A DNA stretch of 64,000 nucleotides from Streptomyces sp. TLI_105 (GTDB taxonomy: Bacteria > Actinomycetota > Actinomycetes > Streptomycetales > Streptomycetaceae): NCBI RefSeq assembly GCF_900105415.1, contig NZ_FNSM01000001.1:3934501-3998500 (forward strand), read 5' to 3'. Below the pieces are notes generated by a model. The model was not told the origin of the DNA and ran no database searches. It saw nothing but the letters and a program-made list of their open reading frames with translations. A program made the translations under genes and the position numbers. Positions 58,952-64,000 of the stretch are shown here, one piece after another. How positions within the stretch are numbered: the stretch's first letter is position 1; each line of letters starts with the position of its first letter.

Positions 58952-59818
58952 TCAGAAGAGCCCCTCCTGGGCGCTCTCGACCCCCGGAACCGCCGCCGTC
59001 ACCGGCACCGAGAAGCCCTCCTCCTCCCCCGCGGCCTCCAGGATCCAGCCGCGCATGAGCCGGGTGTCGAGGACGAGGCAGCGCCCGTCGGGGGCGAGGA
59101 GGTGCAGGTCGGGCCCGGCGGCGGCGAGCAGCCGCCCGGTGACGACGCCGCCGCCGACGAGCTCGGCGACCGTGCCGTCGAGGCGCGGCAGCCCGTCGAG
59201 CCGGAACGCCCCCGCATGGTCCCGTGCGGCGAACTCCAGCGGCTCCAGGGTCTCCGTCCAGCCGCCGACGGCCCGCGCGCGCCGGTACAGCTCCTCGACC
59301 TCGCGGGCCCGCTCCCCGGCGGGCGGCAGGGCGTGCCGGGCGGCCCGCTTGCGCTCGTACGCCACCCGGTCGGGCACGCCGAGGGCCTGCCGCAGCACCT
59401 CCTCGGTGCGCCGGGCGGCCATCAGCGGGCCCCGGCCGAGCCAGCTGAACGCGACGGCCCCCTGCTCCAGGAGCCGGGCCTCGCCACGGGCCTCGGCGGT
59501 GATCCCGACCTTGGTCATCCCGGGCCCGAACCAGGCCAGGTAGACGCGGTACGGCTGAGGGTCGTCCGCGACGGTGTCGGCCGCGACGGAGTGGGCCCGG
59601 TCGAGCCGCGCGCACTCCGGGCACCGCCCGCCGGTGGACCGGCCGGGCACGACGGCCTCCAGGGGGCAGGGGTTTCCCCGGGCGCCGGGGCACCGCCGGA
59701 CGCCGACGGCCCGGAAGGCGAGCCGCTGCCCGTACGCGAGCGTGCTGACGCGTCCGCCCCGCCACCGCAGCCCGGGCACTCCGCCGGCCCAGTCGATCCC
59801 CCGAGACCACCACTCCAC
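58952..59818 (-). CDS. DUF2797 family protein
   Basis: A 288-residue protein starting at GTG 59818 after GGGAGGCG. It has RLAFRAVGVRRCPGARGNPC, a Cys pair CPECARLDRAHS, and YLAWFGPGMTKVGITAEARG, resembling the GIY-YIG-like core of DUF2797. Function unknown. Divergent from a small conserved protein 27 bp away. Confidence 0.8.
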   Translation of the reverse strand: MEWWSRGIDWAGGVPGLRWRGGRVSTLAYGQRLAFRAVGVRRCPGARGNPCPLEAVVPGRSTGGRCPECARLDRAHSVAADTVADDPQPYRVYLAWFGPGMTKVGITAEARGEARLLEQGAVAFSWLGRGPLMAARRTEEVLRQALGVPDRVAYERKRAARHALPPAGERAREVEELYRRARAVGGWTETLEPLEFAARDHAGAFRLDGLPRLDGTVAELVGGGVVTGRLLAAAGPDLHLLAPDGRCLVLDTRLMRGWILEAAGEEEGFSVPVTAAVPGVESAQEGLF

Positions 59819-59845
59819 GCCGCCGCGCCTCCCTATGCTCCCCGG

Positions 59846-60241
59846 ATGCCGTCCAGTCTCCGTCACATCCGTTTCCAGTCCCCGGTCCGGAGTCCCCGGG
59901 GCCACCACCCCGGCGTCTTCGGCCTGGCCAACGCGCTGGCCGGGGAGGGAAGACTCTCCTCCGAGGAGTGGGCGGTCTGGCGCGCGTCGAACGACTGGTA
60001 CGACGCGCACTTCCCGAACCCGTCGGCGGTGGACCCGACGGTCTACGACCCGGCGGTGAACCCGGGCGCCGCCGCCTGGTTCCGGCCGACGGCCACCGAG
60101 GCGCTGGCCCGGGTCGCCCCGTACCTGCGCATCCTGCGGGACCACGGCGTGCCCTGCGTGCGCCTGGAGTCGGCGGACCCGGGCCGGATCGTGTACGCGG
60201 ACGCGTACCAGGTGGTGGCGGTGGGGCCGGCCGGCGCGTGA
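59846..60241 (+). CDS. Conserved hypothetical protein
   Basis: A 131-residue protein (MPSSLRHIRFQSPVRSPRGH, then NDWYDAHFPNPSAVDPTVYD, ending IVYADAYQVVAVGPAGA). I do not recognise a domain family. Codon bias and divergent placement with the DUF2797 gene support it as real. Confidence 0.7.
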   Translation: MPSSLRHIRFQSPVRSPRGHHPGVFGLANALAGEGRLSSEEWAVWRASNDWYDAHFPNPSAVDPTVYDPAVNPGAAAWFRPTATEALARVAPYLRILRDHGVPCVRLESADPGRIVYADAYQVVAVGPAGA

Positions 60242-60283
60242 AGGCCCGGGCCCGCGGCGGCACGTCAGGACAGGCCGTACGCG

Positions 60284-61123
60284 TCAGGGCAGGACGTAGA
60301 TGCGGGTGCCGTCCGGGGCCGGGGTGCCCACCTCGCGCATGCAGCCGCGTTCGAGGAGGAGCCGGACGCAGTCCCGGACGCGTTCGCCGGAGAGGCCGGT
60401 GCGGCGGGTGACGTCCTGGGGCCGGTAGCGCACCCCGCCCCGTACGAGCGCGGGCGCCAGGCAGGAGGCGACCGTCCGCATGTCCCCGGTGATGGCCCAG
60501 GACTCCACGAGCTCCTGCGGCGTGAGGGCGACGGCGGCGCCGGTGCGCTGGCGGGGCACGGCGAGCCGCTCCAGGGAGTCGGCGACCCTGGAGAGGCTCT
60601 GCCGGGTCTCGCGGAGCAGCTCCGCGTACTCGGTGTGCTCGACGTACGCGACGGCCTGCTCGTCGAACCGTCCCTCGAGCCGTACGAGGACGTCGACGAG
60701 CTCCGGCGGCAGCAGGAACCCGGCGTGCACCGGCGAGGGTTCGAGCCCGTACCCGCCGTACCGCTGGACCGCGGCCACGACTCCCGCCGTCCACGCCCGG
60801 AACGGCCCGGCCTCGGGTCTCCGGCACGCTCCGACGAGCTGCACGAGTCCCTCCAGGCTCACCATCCGGGTCGACGCCCGGATCCCGGTGGACCGGCCGG
60901 GGTACCCCGTGCCCCCGACTTCGCCCCCGCCGAGCTCCCGTGCGGCCGCGAGGCACTCCTCGGGCAGGGTCACGGTCCGCAGCGCCTCCCGCGTCCCCGC
61001 GTATCCGAGGCGCTTCGCCACGTCCACCACCGGGAACCAGTGGGTCCCGTCCGGCGCGGTCAGCCGCCGCAGGGGCGCTCCGGTGGCGGCGTGCACCAGG
61101 TCATCGATGTCGATCGCATCCAT
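60284..61123 (-). CDS. Bro-N domain regulator with C-terminal winged helix
   Basis: A 279-residue protein. The N-terminal ~110 residues match the BRO-N fold: THWFPVVDVAKRLGYAGTRE and TRMVSLEGLVQLVGACR. A central helical part (YVEHTEYAELLRETRQSLS) follows, then a winged helix in the last 70 residues (PQDVTRRTGLSGERVRDCVR). GGAGGTGAT precedes ATG 61123. BRO-N domains come from phage and DNA viruses; here no phage genes accompany it. A DNA-binding regulator is the likely role. Confidence 0.82.
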   Translation of the reverse strand: MDAIDIDDLVHAATGAPLRRLTAPDGTHWFPVVDVAKRLGYAGTREALRTVTLPEECLAAARELGGGEVGGTGYPGRSTGIRASTRMVSLEGLVQLVGACRRPEAGPFRAWTAGVVAAVQRYGGYGLEPSPVHAGFLLPPELVDVLVRLEGRFDEQAVAYVEHTEYAELLRETRQSLSRVADSLERLAVPRQRTGAAVALTPQELVESWAITGDMRTVASCLAPALVRGGVRYRPQDVTRRTGLSGERVRDCVRLLLERGCMREVGTPAPDGTRIYVLP

Positions 61124-61200
61124 CGATCATCACCTCCGCCTCGCAAGCTAGGCCGAGGGCATATTCAACTGACATGCAAATCAGACAGGTTCACCCAAAA

Positions 61201-61238
61201 GGGGAGGGTTCTCGGCGAGTCTGCCGAGAACCCTCCCC
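61201..61238. terminator. Terminator between PH-domain and Bro-N genes
   Basis: A perfect 16-bp stem, GGGGAGGGTTCTCGGC with its complement, around GAGTCT, with AAAA just 5' of it (TTTT on the minus strand). It ends the PH-domain transcript. Confidence 0.9.
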
Positions 61239-61275
61239 TCCGTGTGCCCGGCTACGTCCGCCCGGCTCCGTCTGC

Positions 61276-61641
61276 CTACTTGGCGACGAACTGCGTGAGG
61301 ATCGCCTGCACCTCGTAGATGTCGACCCCCTTGGTGAAGGTCTTCTGGATCGGCAGCTGGCTGCCCGAGATCCAGATCTTCAGCTCGGCGTCCAGGTCGA
61401 AGGTGCCGGCCGTCTCGACGGCGAAGTGCGTGATGCTCCGGTAGGGGATCGAGTGGTACTCGACCTTCTTGCCGGTGATCCCCTGCTTGTCGACCAGGAC
61501 GAGCCGCCGGTCGGTGAAGAAGATCGTGTCGCGGATCAGCAGGTACGCGGCGTGCACCTGTTCTCCCTGGCCGAGCAGCCGCGCGAAGTCCTGCTGCGCC
61601 TGCGCCGGATCGATCGCGTGCGCGTTCCCGAAGAGCGCCAT
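61276..61641 (-). CDS. PH-domain (YvbH/bPH) protein
   Basis: A 121-residue single-domain protein: MALFGNAHAIDPAQAQQD, then DTIFFTDRRLVLVDKQGI and TGKKVEYHSIPYRSITHFAV, the bacterial pleckstrin-homology signature. No membrane helix. Function unknown. Confidence 0.88.
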   Translation of the reverse strand: MALFGNAHAIDPAQAQQDFARLLGQGEQVHAAYLLIRDTIFFTDRRLVLVDKQGITGKKVEYHSIPYRSITHFAVETAGTFDLDAELKIWISGSQLPIQKTFTKGVDIYEVQAILTQFVAK

Positions 61642-61762
61642 GCCCCAAACCCCCACATCCGATGAGAAAGAAAGATCATCCGACCCTAACCCCCGCCCGG
61701 GAAAGCCCGCTACGGTCCTGCGGGCCTGCCGCCGCGCATCCACCCGGACTAGGATCCGGACC

Positions 61763-62710
61763 ATGGCTCTGACCATGAACGACGTGGACCGGTTCGAGGC
61801 CTCCCGGCCCCGCCTGGAGGCGATCGCCTACCGCCTCCTCGGCTCGGCGAGCGAGGCCGAGGACGCCGTGCAGGACACCTTCCTGCGCTGGCAGGCCGCC
61901 GACGTCGACCGCGTCGAGGTCCCCGAGGCCTGGCTGACGAAGGTCCTCACCAACCTCTGCCTCAACCAGCTCACCTCGGCCCGCGCCCGGCGCGAGACCT
62001 ACGTCGGCGAGTGGCTGCCCGAGCCGCTCCTCGCCGGCGACCCGATGCTCGGCCCCGCCGACACCGCCGAGCAGCGCGAATCGGTCTCGTACGCGGTCCT
62101 CGCCGTCATGGAGCGCCTCTCCCCCAACGAGCGCGCGGTGTACGTGCTGCGGGAGGCCTTCGACTACCCGCACCGGGAGATCGCCGAGATCCTCGACATC
62201 ACCGAGGCCGCCAGCCAGCAGATCTTCCACCGCGCGAAGAAACACGTCGCCGCCGGCAAGGCCCGCACCGAGATCGACGAGGCCGAGGCCCGCCGGATCG
62301 TCGAGGAGTTCCTCGCGGCCGCCACCAGCGGCCGCACCGAGCCGCTCGTACGGCTGCTCACGGGCGACGCCGTCGCGATCGGCGACGGCGGCGGCAAGGT
62401 CCCGGCGCGCGCCAAGGCGTTCGAGGGCGCCCTCGCGGTCGCGACGTTCATGCGCGGCCTGTTCAAGCCCGGCATCGCCAAGCGCAAGGTGATCGGCGGT
62501 TCGCCCGACGTCTACGCGACGACCGCCAACGGCTCCCCCGCCGTCGTGGCCGTGCTCGACGGCCGGGTCGTCGGCGTCATGTGCCTGGAGGTCACCGCCG
62601 AGGGCATCACCGCCTTCCGCAACCAGGTGAACCCCGACAAGCTCGAACGCGCGACGAGGCACTGGGCGGCCTCCGACCACGGCGCCCCCCTGGTGGAAGC
62701 CGCCTTCTAA
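61763..62710 (+). CDS. ECF41-group sigma factor with SnoaL-like C-terminal domain
   Basis: A 315-residue ECF sigma factor (SigJ-like). Sigma2 reads AIAYRLLGSASEAEDAVQDT, sigma4 ERLSPNERAVYVLREAFDYP, and a ~125-residue SnoaL-like extension replaces a separate anti-sigma factor. The three motifs that define ECF41 are all present: WLPEP at 84-88, DGGGK at 208-212 and NPDK at 290-293. Members control a neighbouring oxidoreductase or similar gene, here the one 91 bp downstream. Confidence 0.92.
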   Translation: MALTMNDVDRFEASRPRLEAIAYRLLGSASEAEDAVQDTFLRWQAADVDRVEVPEAWLTKVLTNLCLNQLTSARARRETYVGEWLPEPLLAGDPMLGPADTAEQRESVSYAVLAVMERLSPNERAVYVLREAFDYPHREIAEILDITEAASQQIFHRAKKHVAAGKARTEIDEAEARRIVEEFLAAATSGRTEPLVRLLTGDAVAIGDGGGKVPARAKAFEGALAVATFMRGLFKPGIAKRKVIGGSPDVYATTANGSPAVVAVLDGRVVGVMCLEVTAEGITAFRNQVNPDKLERATRHWAASDHGAPLVEAAF

Positions 62711-62723
62711 CTCCTGTGACCCA

Positions 62724-62753
62724 CGTCACATCCCGCGCCTGTCAGGAATCGTC
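62724..62753 (+). promoter_or_regulatory. Candidate ECF41 promoter
   Basis: CGTCACA (62724-62730) and CGTC (62750-62753), 19 bp apart, resemble the ECF41 promoter I recall as TGTCACA-N16-CGTC; the spacer is slightly longer. The site is ~49 bp before the oxidoreductase start. Confidence 0.45.
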
Positions 62754-62801
62754 GGGCTGCCCGGTTCAAGGGTCGACACCGCGCGAGACAGGAGCAGGCA
62801 C

Positions 62802-63989
62802 ATGCAGCAGCACCGCATCATCGTCCTCGGAGCCGGCTACACCGGAGCCATCGCCGCCGGACGCCTCGCCAAGCAGCTCCACCGCGAGGACGTCGCCATC
62901 ACCCTGGTCAACCCCGAGCCCGACTTCGTCGAGCGCGTCCGGCTGCACCAGCTGGCGGTCGGCCAGGAGCTCCCGCACCGGCCCTTCAGCGAGATGTTCG
63001 CGGGAACGGGCGTCGAACTGAAGCTGGCGACGGTGACGGCCGTCGACGCCGAGCGCCGGACCGTCGCCGTCACCGCCGGGAACACCGCCGAGGAGCTGGA
63101 GTACGACACCCTCGTGTACGCCCTCGGCAGCGGCTGGAACACCCGGGGCGTCCCCGGCACCGCCGAACACGCCCACGAGATCGCCGGCCGCCCCGGGGCG
63201 CTCCGGCTGCGCGAGCGCCTGGCCGCCCTGGAGGCCGGACAGTCCGTGGTCGTCGTCGGCGGCGGCCTCACCGGCCTGGAGGCCGCGACCGAGATCGCCG
63301 AGGCCCGCCCGGACCTCGCCGTCACGCTCGCCGCCCGCGGCGAACTCGGCGACTGGCTCTCGGACAAGGGCCGGCGGCACGTACGGAAGGTCTTCGCCGG
63401 CCTCGGCATCACCGCACTCGAACACACGGCGGTCACCGCGGTCGAGGCGGACCGCGTCCTCACCGCCGACGGCCCGGTCCCGGCCGCGGTCACCGTGTGG
63501 ACCACCGGCTTCGCCGTCCACCCGATCGCGCGCGCCACCACCCTGGAGGTCACCGGCAACGGCCAGATCGTGGTCGACGGGACGATGCGCTCGGTCTCGC
63601 ACCCGGACGTGTACGCCGTCGGCGACGCGGCCCTGGCCATGGGCCCGGGCGACAAGCCGCTGCGGATGTCGTGCGCCACGGGCACCCCCATGGCCTGGCA
63701 GGCGGCCGACGCCATCGCGGCCCGCCTCACCGGCGGCAAGGTCCCGAAGGCCCACCTGCGCTACTTCAACCAGTGCATCTCGCTGGGCCGCAGGGAAGGC
63801 CTGATCCAGTACGTCACCGCCGACGACCGCTCCGTCCGCGCCGCCCTGACGGGCCGGCTCGCCGCCGGCTACAAGGAACTGATCTGCAAGGGCGCGGCCT
63901 GGGGCGTGGCCCACCCGAAGCTCGGCCTCCGCACCCGCCCCCGCCGCGTCCTGAACCACCGCCCCACCCCGGTCGAGGCCACGGCCTGA
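62802..63989 (+). CDS. FAD/NAD(P)-dependent oxidoreductase (NDH-2-like)
   Basis: A 395-residue two-dinucleotide-domain flavoprotein: FAD site IIVLGAGYTGAIAAGRLAK, NAD site VVVVGGGLTGLEAATEIAE and the second FAD contact DVYAVGDAALAM. It resembles type II NADH dehydrogenases and ferredoxin-like reductases but lacks an evident membrane anchor. ATG 62802 has GGAGCAGG upstream. It is the likely target of the ECF41 sigma factor just before it. Confidence 0.9.
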   Translation: MQQHRIIVLGAGYTGAIAAGRLAKQLHREDVAITLVNPEPDFVERVRLHQLAVGQELPHRPFSEMFAGTGVELKLATVTAVDAERRTVAVTAGNTAEELEYDTLVYALGSGWNTRGVPGTAEHAHEIAGRPGALRLRERLAALEAGQSVVVVGGGLTGLEAATEIAEARPDLAVTLAARGELGDWLSDKGRRHVRKVFAGLGITALEHTAVTAVEADRVLTADGPVPAAVTVWTTGFAVHPIARATTLEVTGNGQIVVDGTMRSVSHPDVYAVGDAALAMGPGDKPLRMSCATGTPMAWQAADAIAARLTGGKVPKAHLRYFNQCISLGRREGLIQYVTADDRSVRAALTGRLAAGYKELICKGAAWGVAHPKLGLRTRPRRVLNHRPTPVEATA

Positions 63990-64000
63990 CCCCACTCCGG

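Overview
The window is chromosomal DNA of a Streptomyces or close relative. It has very high GC, strong third-position GC bias, many GTG starts, dense TetR/MFS modules, and a gene order I recall from Streptomyces chromosomes: M48-like membrane protein, purD, dnaX, SRP RNA, tRNA-Ser, then herA-like, LytR_C, upp, tadA, sigF-like and sigN-like sigma genes. Identification rests on reading motifs; no search was run.

Layout. 1-5.9 kb is housekeeping: a partial degenerate M48-like membrane protein, purD, dnaX, the small SRP RNA and tRNA-Ser(GGA). 5.9-13.5 kb, directly 3' of that tRNA, is an accessory island. It holds a CoiA-like nuclease-fold gene, divergent from a translationally coupled pair: a pseudokinase-SF1 helicase fusion and a winged-helix/PLD-like protein. 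The pair matches the type I Mokosh anti-phage architecture. The island ends in a terminator and a decayed minus-strand two-gene remnant. 13.6-17 kb has a secreted small protein and a MacB/FtsX-type ABC exporter. 17-32.5 kb is a mosaic of small regulator/effector modules: ArsR/MFS, a MerR-type palindrome before an aldo/keto reductase, XRE/hydrolase, an HTH_42 protein, a TerD-PD-(D/E)xK fusion, TetR/MFS, a CstR-like sensor and TetR/WrbA. 32.7-43.5 kb returns to core genes: M28 peptidase, HerA-like ATPase, upp, tadA with its partner, tRNA-Ser(CGA), two group 3 sigma factors and a lipoprotein. 43.5-51.7 kb carries four more regulator/effector pairs. 51.7-57.5 kb is one minus-strand operon: response regulator, histidine kinase, GT2-GtrA and GT39. 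57.5-64 kb has an amidohydrolase, a monooxygenase, a DUF2797 protein, a Bro-N regulator, a PH-domain protein and an ECF41 sigma factor with its adjacent oxidoreductase.

The strongest candidates for an unusual system are the tRNA-linked CoiA-like + kinase-helicase + PLD-like island and the TerD-nuclease fusion at 24.7 kb. Most single-gene regulators sit beside readable palindromic operators, listed individually.
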